64,000 nt of DNA from NCBI RefSeq assembly GCF_900116645.1, contig NZ_FPBO01000001.1:194416-258415 (forward strand), read 5' to 3'. This DNA is from Pseudoduganella namucuonensis. Lineage in GTDB: Bacteria > Pseudomonadota > Gammaproteobacteria > Burkholderiales > Burkholderiaceae_D. A program made the position numbers and the translations under genes. The notes beneath the pieces are model-generated. The model was not told the origin of the DNA. It made no database searches and was given only the letters and a program-made list of their open reading frames with translations. Below, in pieces: positions 22,073 through 29,852 of this stretch (position 1 is the stretch's first letter; the number at the start of each line of letters is the position of its first letter).

Positions 22073-22630
22073 ATGAGCGATAGCGGCGGTAACCGTAGCG
22101 ACAATCTGCGGATGATGCGCAAGCTGCTCGTCATCGCGGTGATGATGTTCGGCTTCGGTTACCTGTTGATCCCGGTGTACAAGCATATTTGCGAAGTACT
22201 CGGCATCAACAACATCACCCAGAAGGACGGCACGGCCGGCCTGGAAGCCAACACCCAGGTCGACACGAGCCGCAAGATCACGGTGGAACTGGACAGCAAT
22301 GCGCACGGGCCGTGGCGGTTCCGCCCCACCCAGCGCAGTGTCGAGGTCCATCCGGGCGAGTTGGTGACGGTGGTGTACGAGGTGGTCAACATCCAGCCGC
22401 GCACGGTGCACGCGCAGGCGATACCGAGCTACGCGCCGACCAACGTCTCGGCCTACTTCAAGAAGATGGACTGCTTCTGTTTCAAGCAGCAGACCCTGAA
22501 GGCGAACGAGGCGCGGCAGATGCCGGTGGTGTTCTACATCGACCCGAAGTTGCCGCGGGATGTAAAGACGTTTACGCTGTCCTACACGTTCTTTGAGATC
22601 GCCGGTCTGGACCAGACGGCGTCGCGTTGA
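22073..22630 (+). CDS. ctaG: Cytochrome c oxidase assembly protein CtaG (Cox11)
   Basis: A 185-residue copper chaperone that inserts CuB into subunit I. One N-terminal transmembrane helix (about 17-35) anchors a periplasmic immunoglobulin-like domain; the copper-binding CFCF motif is in KKMDCFCFKQQ (about 137-140), followed by QMPVVFYIDP and TFTLSYTFF. The order next to ctaD and ctaE is canonical. Confidence 0.96.
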   Translation: MSDSGGNRSDNLRMMRKLLVIAVMMFGFGYLLIPVYKHICEVLGINNITQKDGTAGLEANTQVDTSRKITVELDSNAHGPWRFRPTQRSVEVHPGELVTVVYEVVNIQPRTVHAQAIPSYAPTNVSAYFKKMDCFCFKQQTLKANEARQMPVVFYIDPKLPRDVKTFTLSYTFFEIAGLDQTASR

Positions 22631-22632
22631 CG

Positions 22633-22857
22633 ATGGAACAGAAGAAGGAAGAGGGTCAACCCGGAAAGAAGCACGCTTCTTTCATGTACTCGATGAAGGC
22701 GGTGGCGTGGTCGTTCTTCGGCCTGCGCCGCAAGCGCGATTTCGACCAGGACGAGGCCAAGCTGAATCCTGTGCACGTGATCGTCGCGGCCCTGCTGGGC
22801 GCCGCCTGTTTCATCGGTTTGCTGATAACAATAGTGAAGTTCGTAGTGGCTAAGTAA
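22633..22857 (+). CDS. DUF2970 family membrane protein
   Basis: A 74-residue protein with a Lys/Glu-rich N-terminus and one C-terminal hydrophobic helix (NPVHVIVAALLGAACFIGLL). The text SFMYSMKAVAWSFFGLRRKRDFDQD is the DUF2970 signature. I prefer the ATG at 22633 to the TTG six bases earlier. It lies between ctaG and ctaE, a conserved position, so a part in oxidase assembly is likely but not shown. Confidence 0.82.
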   Translation: MEQKKEEGQPGKKHASFMYSMKAVAWSFFGLRRKRDFDQDEAKLNPVHVIVAALLGAACFIGLLITIVKFVVAK

Positions 22858-22873
22858 ATTCTAGGAGATGATG

Positions 22874-23728
22874 ATGAGTTCTCATAACGCGGCACCGTAC
22901 TACTTCGTGCCTGGCCCTTCCAAGTGGCCCATGCTGGGCGGCATGTCGCTGCTCCTCACCATGATAGGCGCCTCCGCGTGGGTCAACGACGTGTCGTGGG
23001 GCCCGGCCGCCAACATCGTCGGCGTGCTCTGCACGCTGGTGGTGCTGTATTTCTGGTTCGGCGACGCCATCAAGGAATCCGAGGCGGGCTTGTACAGCAA
23101 GCGCATCGACCACTCCTTCCGCTGGTCGATGGGCTGGTTCATTTTCTCCGAGGTGATGTTCTTCGCGGCCTTCTTCGGCGCGCTGTTCTACGCCCGCACC
23201 ATTACGCTGCCATGGCTGGGTGACCTGGACCATAAATTCATCTGGCCGGACTTCGCCGCGCAATGGGGCAACACCCCGGCCGGCGTGATCGAGCAATTCA
23301 CCGCGATGGGCCCGTTCCCGATCCCGACCATCAACACCGCGCTGCTGTTGACCTCGGGCCTGACGCTGACCATCGCCCACCACGCGCTGATCGCTGGCAA
23401 GCGCGCCAAGACCGTGACCTGGCTGGCCGCCACCGTGCTGCTGGGCGCCGTGTTCATGGGTTTCCAGGTGTACGAGTATATGCACGCGTACAGCGAACTG
23501 AACCTGAAGATGACCTCGGGCATCTACGGTTCCACCTTCTTCATGCTGACCGGCTTCCACGGCTTCCACGTGACCATGGGCGCGATCATGCTGGCGGTGG
23601 TGATGTTCCGCGTCATGAAGGGCCACTTCACGCCCGAGCACCACTTCGGCTTCGAGGGCGCCGCCTGGTACTGGCACTTCGTCGACGTGGTGTGGCTGGG
23701 CCTGTACGTCGTGGTCTACTGGCTGTAA
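22874..23728 (+). CDS. ctaE: Cytochrome c oxidase subunit III
   Basis: A 284-residue protein with seven predicted helices. Family blocks are YYFVPGPSKWPMLGG, WVNDVSWG, GLYSKRIDHSFRWSMGWFIFSEVMFFAAFFGALFYAR, LTGFHGFHVTMGAIML and FEGAAWYWHFVDVVWLGLYVVVYWL. Three tandem ATGs occur at 22868, 22871 and 22874; TAGGAG ends at 22867, so the third gives the best spacing. It is the last gene of the structural operon and is followed by a strong terminator. Confidence 0.96.
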   Translation: MSSHNAAPYYFVPGPSKWPMLGGMSLLLTMIGASAWVNDVSWGPAANIVGVLCTLVVLYFWFGDAIKESEAGLYSKRIDHSFRWSMGWFIFSEVMFFAAFFGALFYARTITLPWLGDLDHKFIWPDFAAQWGNTPAGVIEQFTAMGPFPIPTINTALLLTSGLTLTIAHHALIAGKRAKTVTWLAATVLLGAVFMGFQVYEYMHAYSELNLKMTSGIYGSTFFMLTGFHGFHVTMGAIMLAVVMFRVMKGHFTPEHHFGFEGAAWYWHFVDVVWLGLYVVVYWL

Positions 23729-23780
23729 GGGTATAATCCGCGGCGGTTCCACCGCCGCGCAGTGTCAGCCGCAAAAGAAA

Positions 23781-23816
23781 AGCCGCGCGCGGGATGGTTC
23801 CGCGTGCGGCTTTTTT
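23781..23816 (+). terminator. Rho-independent terminator after ctaE
   Basis: A 12-bp stem (left arm AGCCGCGCGCGG at 23781-23792, right arm CCGCGTGCGGCT at 23800-23811, one G-U pair) with a 7-base loop and six Ts. It lies about 50 bases after the ctaE stop, closing the coxB-ctaE operon. Confidence 0.88.
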
Positions 23817-23831
23817 GTTGGCGCGGGCCGA

Positions 23832-23897
23832 GGGGACAGACCCGCGATCCGGGACGCTGGCCGTCGCGACGGCGCGTGGCGCGGACGGTCTGTCCCC
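23832..23897. repeat. REP-like inverted pair related to the RAYT ends
   Basis: GGGGACAGACC at 23832-23842 and its exact inverse GGTCTGTCCCC at 23887-23897, separated by 44 bases that contain the palindrome CCGTCGCGACGG. The arm differs from the RAYT core GGGGTCAGACC by one base. It fills the gap between the ctaE terminator and the convergent DUF2909 gene. Confidence 0.75.
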
Positions 23898-23905
23898 GGT
23901 TTAAG

Positions 23906-24109
23906 CTAGCGGATGCCGGTCGGCTGGATATAGCCCAACTGGTTGGCGATCAGGATGGCGGCGAACAGCAGGATGGAGAACGCCACCCGCAGGCCCAGCG
24001 AGCGCGCCATGCGCGGGTCCGCCTTGTCCTTCTGGCGCATCATGTGGTACAGGGCTGAGCCCAGGCTGCCCAGGATCAGGAGGAAGGCGATGGCGACGAC
24101 GATTTTCAT
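23906..24109 (-). CDS. Twin transmembrane protein (DUF2909)
   Basis: A 67-residue protein made of two hydrophobic helices (IVVAIAFLLILGSLGSALYHMM and LRVAFSILLFAAILIANQLGYI) joined by a charged loop QKDKADPRMARS. This is the DUF2909 family, found beside surf1 in betaproteobacterial oxidase loci. It is divergent from surf1, with 33 bp between the starts. No biochemical function is known to me. Confidence 0.85.
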   Translation of the reverse strand: MKIVVAIAFLLILGSLGSALYHMMRQKDKADPRMARSLGLRVAFSILLFAAILIANQLGYIQPTGIR

Positions 24110-24142
24110 GATGTGCGGTGTAAGGAAGAAGGCTTCATTGTA

Positions 24143-24874
24143 ATGCGTATCGCCTTTCGTTTTAAACTGATCCCCTTCATCGCCACCGTGCTGCTGGTGG
24201 CGCTGGGCGTCGCGCTCGGCCAGTGGCAGGACCGGCGCGCGGCCGAGAAGACGGCGCTGGAGGCGCGCCTGCGCGCCGGCGCCGAGGCCGGCCCGCTGGT
24301 GCTGGACGGCGCGCCCGTGCCGGCCGAGCGGGCCGAGTTCCGCAGCGTGCGCGTGACGGGCCAGTTCGTCGCCGGCTGGCCCATTTACCTGAACAATCGT
24401 CCGTATCGGAACCGGGCCGGTTTTTATCTGCTGATGCCGTTTAAAATCAGCGGTTCCGGCATGCACGTGCTGGTGGCGCGCGGCTGGCTGCCGCGCGACG
24501 CGGCCGATCTGAACAAGATCCCGCCCTACGGCACGCCGGCCGGCACGGTCACGCTGGAGGGCGTGGCGCGCGCCAGGTCCGGCCACGTGATGCAGCTGGG
24601 CGAGGCGCCCGCGCTCGCGCCGGGGGCGGTGGTGCAGAACGCCGGCGCGGCCGAGGTGGCCGCCGCCAGCGGGCTGGCGCTGCTGCCCTTCATCGTCGAG
24701 CAGGCCGCGCCGGCCGGCGCGGACGACAGCGGCATCGTGCACGACTGGCCGGCGCCCGCGCTGGGCGTGGACAAGCACAAGGGCTACGCCTTCCAGTGGT
24801 ACGCGCTGGCGGCGATGGCCTTACTCTTTTTCGTAGTGACAGGATATAAACGTGGAACCAAGCCTGGAAAATAA
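24143..24874 (+). CDS. SURF1-family cytochrome oxidase biogenesis protein
   Basis: A 243-residue protein with one helix at each end (about 8-25 and 218-235) and a periplasmic domain between. Family marks are ALGVALGQWQDRRAAEK, YLNNRPYRNRAGFYLLMPF, VLVARGWLPRD and the C-terminal KHKGYAFQWYALAAMALLFF. Surf1 binds heme a and helps place it in subunit I. It overlaps the next gene by 23 bp. Confidence 0.93.
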   Translation: MRIAFRFKLIPFIATVLLVALGVALGQWQDRRAAEKTALEARLRAGAEAGPLVLDGAPVPAERAEFRSVRVTGQFVAGWPIYLNNRPYRNRAGFYLLMPFKISGSGMHVLVARGWLPRDAADLNKIPPYGTPAGTVTLEGVARARSGHVMQLGEAPALAPGAVVQNAGAAEVAAASGLALLPFIVEQAAPAGADDSGIVHDWPAPALGVDKHKGYAFQWYALAAMALLFFVVTGYKRGTKPGK

Positions 24875-25475
24875 AGCCGACGTGAGGAACGACGCCGAGC
24901 GCACCCGCAAGGGCCGCTGGAAGCTGCTGGCCGTGCTGGCCGTGTGCGCTGCGCCGATGATCGCGTCCTATTTCACCTATTACGTCATCAAGCCCGAGGG
25001 CCGCACCAACTACGGCGCGCTGCTGGACCCGCGCCAGCATCCGATTCCGCCCATGGCCAGCGCCACGCTGGACGGCAAGCCGGCCACGCTGGAGGGTTTC
25101 AAGGGCAAGTGGGTCATGCTGAAGGTGGGCGGCTCCGACTGCCAGCAGGCCTGCCAGGACCAGCTGTTCTCGATGCGCCAGCTGCGCACCATGCAGGGCA
25201 AGGAGATGGAGCGCGTCGAGCGCGTCTGGCTGATCACGGACAACGAGCCGCTGGACACCTTGCTGCTGCGCGTGAACGACGGCACCCGCATGCTGCGCGC
25301 GCCGGCCGACGTGGTGCAAAAATGGCTGCCGGTGGAGCGGGGTGGCCAAGCGTCCGACCATATCTACCTGATCGACCCGCTGGGCAACCTGATGATGCGC
25401 TTCCCGAAGAATCCCGAGCCGGGCAAGGTCAAGAAGGACATCGGCAAGCTGCTGAAGGCCTCGGCCATCGGCTGA
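24852..25475 (+). CDS. Membrane-anchored SCO/thioredoxin-like oxidase assembly protein
   Basis: A 207-residue protein with a GTG start (VEPSLENKADVRN) that overlaps surf1. One transmembrane helix (about 24-42) precedes a thioredoxin-like periplasmic domain. The CxxxC metal motif of Sco proteins is kept as SDCQQACQDQLF, but the usual Pro-Asp residues within it are replaced. It probably delivers copper or reduces CuA cysteines. The position between surf1 and ctaA is typical of betaproteobacteria. A second, canonical Sco lies at 27562. Confidence 0.82.
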   Translation: MEPSLENKADVRNDAERTRKGRWKLLAVLAVCAAPMIASYFTYYVIKPEGRTNYGALLDPRQHPIPPMASATLDGKPATLEGFKGKWVMLKVGGSDCQQACQDQLFSMRQLRTMQGKEMERVERVWLITDNEPLDTLLLRVNDGTRMLRAPADVVQKWLPVERGGQASDHIYLIDPLGNLMMRFPKNPEPGKVKKDIGKLLKASAIG

Positions 25476-25487
25476 CGGGGGACCGGC

Positions 25488-26666
25488 ATGCACACCACCA
25501 TCGCCCAACTCGCGATCACCGGCCTGCTGGTGGCGCTGCTGCCGCTGTCCATGGTCTGGGTCTCGTCCGACGAGAACAAGTACCGCAAGCTGGTCTGGAT
25601 CAGCGTGTTCCTGACCTTCGACCTGATCGTGTTCGGCGCCTTCACCCGCCTCACCGATTCCGGCCTGGGCTGCCCGGACTGGCCGGGCTGCTACGGCCTG
25701 GCCAACCCCTTCCTGGCGCACGAGGAGATCCGCGCCGCCGAGGCGCTGATGCCGACCGGCCCGGTCACCATGTTCAAGGCCTGGGTCGAGATGATCCACC
25801 GCTACCTGGCCATGGCCATCGGCGTGCTGATCATGGCCATGATGGCCACCGCCTGGCTGCAGTGGACCAGGCATCGCCGCCCCGGCTTCGAGCCGGCCAT
25901 GCCGACCGCGCTGTTCTTCTTCGTCTGCCTGCAGGGCGCGTTCGGCGCCTGGACCGTCACGCTCAAGCTGCAGCCGGTGATAGTGACCATTCACTTGCTG
26001 CTGGGCATGGGTTTGCTGGCCATGCTGGGCTGGATGGGCTGCCGCCAGGACCGCGTGCACGCCGAACTGCAAGGCGTGTTCGTCCCCGCCTCCGCGCCGC
26101 CGCCGGTGCTGAACGCCATCCGCTGGCTGGCCGTGGCCTCCGCCGTGGCGGTGTTGATACAACTGGCGCTGGGCGGGTGGGTGAGCACCAACTACGCCAC
26201 GCTGGCGTGCACCGAGTTCCCGCTGTGCGCCGGCAAGCTGGTGCCGGAGATGGACTTCGAGCACGGCTTCCACCTGTGGCGCGAGCTGGGCAAGACCGCC
26301 GCCGGCCACTACCTGCCGTTCGAGGCGCTGACCGCCATCCACTGGGTGCACCGCAACTTCGCGCTGGTGGTGGTGGCGCTGGCCGGCTACACCGCCCACC
26401 GCGCCTGGGGCGTCGCCGGGCTGGCCGGGCTGGCGCGCTGCGCCGCGCTGCTGCTGGCCGCGCAGGCCGCCACCGGCGTGGCCACCATCTACCTGAACTT
26501 CCCGCTGGCCATCGCCGTGCTGCACAACGGCGGGGCGGCGCTGCTGGTGCTGGTGCTGGCCATGCTAAACTATAGGGCTAAGCATCAATTCGACACGGCC
26601 CAGCAAGGCGCGGACGGCTCATCGCGCCGGCCCGCCACCACTGCGCCAGCCAGGCACCCGCAATGA
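25488..26666 (+). CDS. ctaA: Heme A synthase (Cox15/CtaA)
   Basis: A 392-residue membrane mono-oxygenase converting heme O to heme A. About eight helices carry the paired His motifs: [35 protein letters not shown] and [11 protein letters not shown]. The N-terminal CPDWPGCYG and later [15 protein letters not shown] loops hold the conserved cysteines. The extreme C-terminus (after about 365) is a low-complexity tail. Its stop overlaps the ctaB start by 4 bp. Confidence 0.95.
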   Translation: MHTTIAQLAITGLLVALLPLSMVWVSSDENKYRKLVWISVFLTFDLIVFGAFTRLTDSGLGCPDWPGCYGLANPFLAHEEIRAAEALMPTGPVTMFKAWVEMIHRYLAMAIGVLIMAMMATAWLQWTRHRRPGFEPAMPTALFFFVCLQGAFGAWTVTLKLQPVIVTIHLLLGMGLLAMLGWMGCRQDRVHAELQGVFVPASAPPPVLNAIRWLAVASAVAVLIQLALGGWVSTNYATLACTEFPLCAGKLVPEMDFEHGFHLWRELGKTAAGHYLPFEALTAIHWVHRNFALVVVALAGYTAHRAWGVAGLAGLARCAALLLAAQAATGVATIYLNFPLAIAVLHNGGAALLVLVLAMLNYRAKHQFDTAQQGADGSSRRPATTAPARHPQ

Positions 26667-27556
26667 CGACCCAGACAGTTACCCATAAATCGAGCAACCG
26701 CATCTCCCAGTACCTGGCGCTGACCAAGCCGCGCGTCACGCAGCTGGCGGTGTTCTGCGCCGTGATCGGCATGTTCCTGGCCAGCGAAACGCTGCCGGAC
26801 TGGCGCGTCGTGCTCGCGGCCACGGCCGGCATCTGGCTGCTGGCCGGCGCCGCCTTCGCCGTCAACTGCCTGGTCGAGCGGGAGATCGACGCGCGCATGG
26901 CGCGCACCGCGCGCCGCCCGATGGCGCAGGGCGAGCTGTCGGTGACGCAGACCGTGGTGTTCTCGGCCGCCATCGGCGGCCTGGGCATGTGGGTGCTGTA
27001 CGCGCTGGTCAACCCGCTGACCATGTGGCTGACCTTCGTCACCTTCGTCGGCTACGCCGTCATCTACACCATGATATTGAAGCCGGCCACGCCGCAGAAC
27101 ATCGTCATCGGCGGCCTGTCCGGCGCCATGCCGCCGGCGCTGGGCTGGGCCGCGATCGCCAACGACGTGCCGATGCAGGCCTGGCTGCTGGTGCTGATCA
27201 TCTTCATCTGGACCCCGCCGCACTTCTGGGCGCTGGCCATGTACCGCCGCGACGACTACGCCAAGTCCGGCCTGCCGATGCTGCCCGTCACGCACGGCAT
27301 GAACTTCACCGGCTTCCACGTGTGGCTGTATTCGATCGCGCTGGCCGCCACCACGCTGCTGCCGTTCGCCGTCAAGATGAGCGGCTTGATCTACCTGGCC
27401 AGCGCCGTGGTGCTGAACGCCATCTTCCTGTGGCACGGCTGGCGCGTCTACCGCCACTACAGCGACCTGGTGGCGCGCAAGGCCTTCACCTGGTCCATCG
27501 TCTACCTGTCCCTGTTGTTCGCCGCGCTGCTGGTGGACCATTACATCAAGATTTGA
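26663..27556 (+). CDS. ctaB: Protoheme IX farnesyltransferase (heme O synthase)
   Basis: A 297-residue UbiA-superfamily enzyme that farnesylates heme B to heme O. Motifs are [31 protein letters not shown] (first Asp-rich site), [29 protein letters not shown] (second site) and about nine helices. It is coupled to ctaA by ATGA and followed by a Sco lipoprotein after 5 bp, forming a heme A/copper supply unit. Confidence 0.96.
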   Translation: MTTQTVTHKSSNRISQYLALTKPRVTQLAVFCAVIGMFLASETLPDWRVVLAATAGIWLLAGAAFAVNCLVEREIDARMARTARRPMAQGELSVTQTVVFSAAIGGLGMWVLYALVNPLTMWLTFVTFVGYAVIYTMILKPATPQNIVIGGLSGAMPPALGWAAIANDVPMQAWLLVLIIFIWTPPHFWALAMYRRDDYAKSGLPMLPVTHGMNFTGFHVWLYSIALAATTLLPFAVKMSGLIYLASAVVLNAIFLWHGWRVYRHYSDLVARKAFTWSIVYLSLLFAALLVDHYIKI

Positions 27557-27561
27557 GCGCC

Positions 27562-28143
27562 ATGAAAAAACTGATCGCCATGCTCTGCATGGCAGCTGCC
27601 CTGGCGGCCTGCGACAAGGGGCCGGCCAAGCAGAGCTTCATCAACACCGACCTGACGGGCCTGAGCTACGCCGAGAAGCTGTCGCTGAACGACCATACCG
27701 GCAAGCCGGTCACGCTCGACACCTACAAGGGCAAGGTGCTGGTGGTGTTCTTCGGCTACACCCAGTGCCCGGACGTGTGCCCCACCACGATGGCCGAGAT
27801 GGCCGGCGTGATGAAGGAGCTGGGGCCGCGGGCGGACCAGGTGCAGGTGCTGTTCATCACGCTGGACCCGCAGCGCGACACCAGGGAACTGCTGGCCCAG
27901 TACGTGCCCACCTTCGACAAGCGCTTCGTCGGCCTGTACGGCGACGCCGCGCAGACGGCGGCGGTGGCCAAGGAGTTCAAGGTCATCTACAACAAGGTCG
28001 AGGGCAAGACGCCGGACAGCTACACCATCGAGCACACGGCCGGCAGCTACGTGTTCGACAAGAACGGCAAGATCCGCCTGTTCCTGCGCCATGGCCAGGG
28101 TCCCGGCCCCATCGCGCACGACCTGAAGCTGCTGCTTTCCTGA
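27562..28143 (+). CDS. SCO1/SenC copper chaperone lipoprotein
   Basis: A 193-residue lipoprotein. The lipobox is LAAC at about residues 13-16 (MKKLIAMLCMAAALAACDKG). The thioredoxin-like domain has the copper motif CPDVC in GYTQCPDVCPTTMAEM (about 71-75), the conserved Asp of LFITLDPQRDT, and the copper-ligand His in IEHTAGSYVFDKNG. It metallates CuA of subunit II. It is the last gene of the surf1-sco-ctaA-ctaB-sco block. Confidence 0.94.
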   Translation: MKKLIAMLCMAAALAACDKGPAKQSFINTDLTGLSYAEKLSLNDHTGKPVTLDTYKGKVLVVFFGYTQCPDVCPTTMAEMAGVMKELGPRADQVQVLFITLDPQRDTRELLAQYVPTFDKRFVGLYGDAAQTAAVAKEFKVIYNKVEGKTPDSYTIEHTAGSYVFDKNGKIRLFLRHGQGPGPIAHDLKLLLS

Positions 28144-28204
28144 TTGCCGTTTTTCGAACTTAGCTGCTAAGCTGGGCCCCGACATCATCTGATCGGGGAT
28201 TCGC

Positions 28205-29245
28205 ATGGAAAAACGCTTTCAACCTTACACGCGCCTGGCGGCCATCGTCTTCCTGGTCATCGGCTGCCTGGCCGTGCTGCATCCCTTCCTCCCGGCCATC
28301 CTGTTCGCCTGCGCCATCACCATCTCGAGCTGGCCGCTGTACCTGCATTTGCTGAACCGCTGCAAGCAGCGCAGGACGCTGGCCGCCGCCATCATGACGG
28401 TGTCGCTGGTGTTCGTCATCATCCTGCCGATGGCGCTGGTGACCTGGAACATCGCCGACCACGCGGGCGAGGTGATCGAGCACGCGCGCGAGTCCATCGA
28501 CAGCGGCACCATCGCGCCGCCGGCGTGGCTGAGGGACATTCCGCTGGTGGGCGAGGCCGCCGACACCTATGTGCGCAAGGTGATCGGCAGCAAGGACGAG
28601 CTGATGGCGCTGGGCAAGCGCTACATGGAGCCGGCCCGCAAGCTGCTGCTGGGCGGCGGCCTGGTGCTGGGCAGCGGCGTGGCCCAGGTCAGCCTGGCCG
28701 CCTTCGTCTGCTTCTTCCTGTACCGCGACGGTCTGGCGCTGGTGGCGGCCTTGCGCACCGGCATGGACAAGATCATGGGCGAGCACGCGCCCGAGGTGGC
28801 CGACACGGTCGAGCGCACCGTGCGCGGCGTGATGTACGGCCTGCTGGGCACCGCGCTGGCGCAGGCCGGCGTGGCCGCCATCGGCTTCCTGATCGCCGGC
28901 GTGCCCGGGGTGGCGCTGCTGGCCGTGGCCACCTTCCTGTTCTCGCTGGTGCCGGTCGGCCCGCCGCTGATCTGGGGCGGCGCCGCCATCTGGCTGTTCA
29001 ACCAGGGCAGCACCGGCTGGGCCATCTTCATGGCCGTGTGGGGCATGTTCCTGATCAGCGGGGTCGACAACGTGGTCAAGCCCATGCTGATCAGCCGCGG
29101 CAGCAGCCTGCCCTTCCTGCTGGTGCTGCTCGGGGTGATGGGCGGCGTGCTGGCCTTCGGCTTCGTCGGCCTGTTCATCGGCCCGACGCTGCTGGCCGTC
29201 GCGCTGGGACTGCTGAGAAACTGGACCGACGCCACGCCCGCCTGA
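28205..29245 (+). CDS. AI-2E family transporter
   Basis: A 346-residue membrane protein with about seven to eight helices in the PerM/AI-2E pattern: paired N-terminal helices (VFLVIGCLAVLHPFLPAILF), a soluble middle region (about 80-150) and the C-terminal blocks VPGVALLAVATFLFSLVPVGPPLIWGGAAIWL and GVDNVVKPMLISRGSSLPFLLVLLGVMGGVLAFGFVGLFIGP. Family members export small molecules or ions; the AI-2 name does not establish the substrate. It has its own start region, 61 bp after the Sco gene. Confidence 0.88.
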   Translation: MEKRFQPYTRLAAIVFLVIGCLAVLHPFLPAILFACAITISSWPLYLHLLNRCKQRRTLAAAIMTVSLVFVIILPMALVTWNIADHAGEVIEHARESIDSGTIAPPAWLRDIPLVGEAADTYVRKVIGSKDELMALGKRYMEPARKLLLGGGLVLGSGVAQVSLAAFVCFFLYRDGLALVAALRTGMDKIMGEHAPEVADTVERTVRGVMYGLLGTALAQAGVAAIGFLIAGVPGVALLAVATFLFSLVPVGPPLIWGGAAIWLFNQGSTGWAIFMAVWGMFLISGVDNVVKPMLISRGSSLPFLLVLLGVMGGVLAFGFVGLFIGPTLLAVALGLLRNWTDATPA

Positions 29246-29300
29246 CGGGTTCGGCCGCCGGCGCTTATACTGGCGTTTGTTTTATACAGGGGGAAAAAAC

Positions 29301-29852
29301 ATGAAAGGCGTCGTTTTCACCGAATTCATGGAACTGGTCGAGTCCCGCATGGGGCTGGACATGCTCGACCGCATCATCACGGAAGCGGACCTGCCCAACG
29401 ACGGCGCCTACACCTCGGTGGGCACCTACGACCACGCCGAGCTGGTGCGGCTGGTGGTGGCGCTGTCGAACGCCACCGGCATGGACATCCCGGCCCTGGT
29501 CCACCTGTTCGGCCAGCACCTGTTCCAGCGTTTTTCCGTCACCTACCCGATGCTGTTCCAGGACGCGCACACGGTGTTCGACTTCCTCAGCCGCATCGAC
29601 GACGTGATCCACGTCGAGGTGCGCAAGCTGTACCCGGACGCCGAACTGCCGACCCTGCCGTGCGAGCGTCCCGCGCCGGGCGAGCTGGTGTTGCTGTACA
29701 GCTCGCCGCGCGGTTTCGCCGACCTGGCCGCCGGCCTGATCGACGGCTGCATCGCCCACTTCAAGGAACCCATCCGGGTCACGCGCACCGATCTGGAGAA
29801 AGAGGGTAATCTGCACCGTACCCGCTTCCACCTCGTCTCGGCAACGGCATGA
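29301..29852 (+). CDS. H-NOX heme nitric-oxide-binding sensor
   Basis: A 183-residue stand-alone H-NOX domain. The proximal heme His is in DVIHVEVRKLYPDAELP (His104), and the heme-propionate clamp YxSxR is present as YSSPR (Tyr133, Ser135, Arg137), which together are diagnostic. Bacterial H-NOX proteins bind NO and control partner kinases or c-di-GMP enzymes. The next gene overlaps the stop by 4 bp (ATGA) and encodes a PAS-GGDEF-EAL protein, so NO control of c-di-GMP turnover is the probable job. The distal pocket has no obvious H-bonding Tyr, but I cannot judge O2 exclusion from sequence. Confidence 0.93.
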   Translation: MKGVVFTEFMELVESRMGLDMLDRIITEADLPNDGAYTSVGTYDHAELVRLVVALSNATGMDIPALVHLFGQHLFQRFSVTYPMLFQDAHTVFDFLSRIDDVIHVEVRKLYPDAELPTLPCERPAPGELVLLYSSPRGFADLAAGLIDGCIAHFKEPIRVTRTDLEKEGNLHRTRFHLVSATA

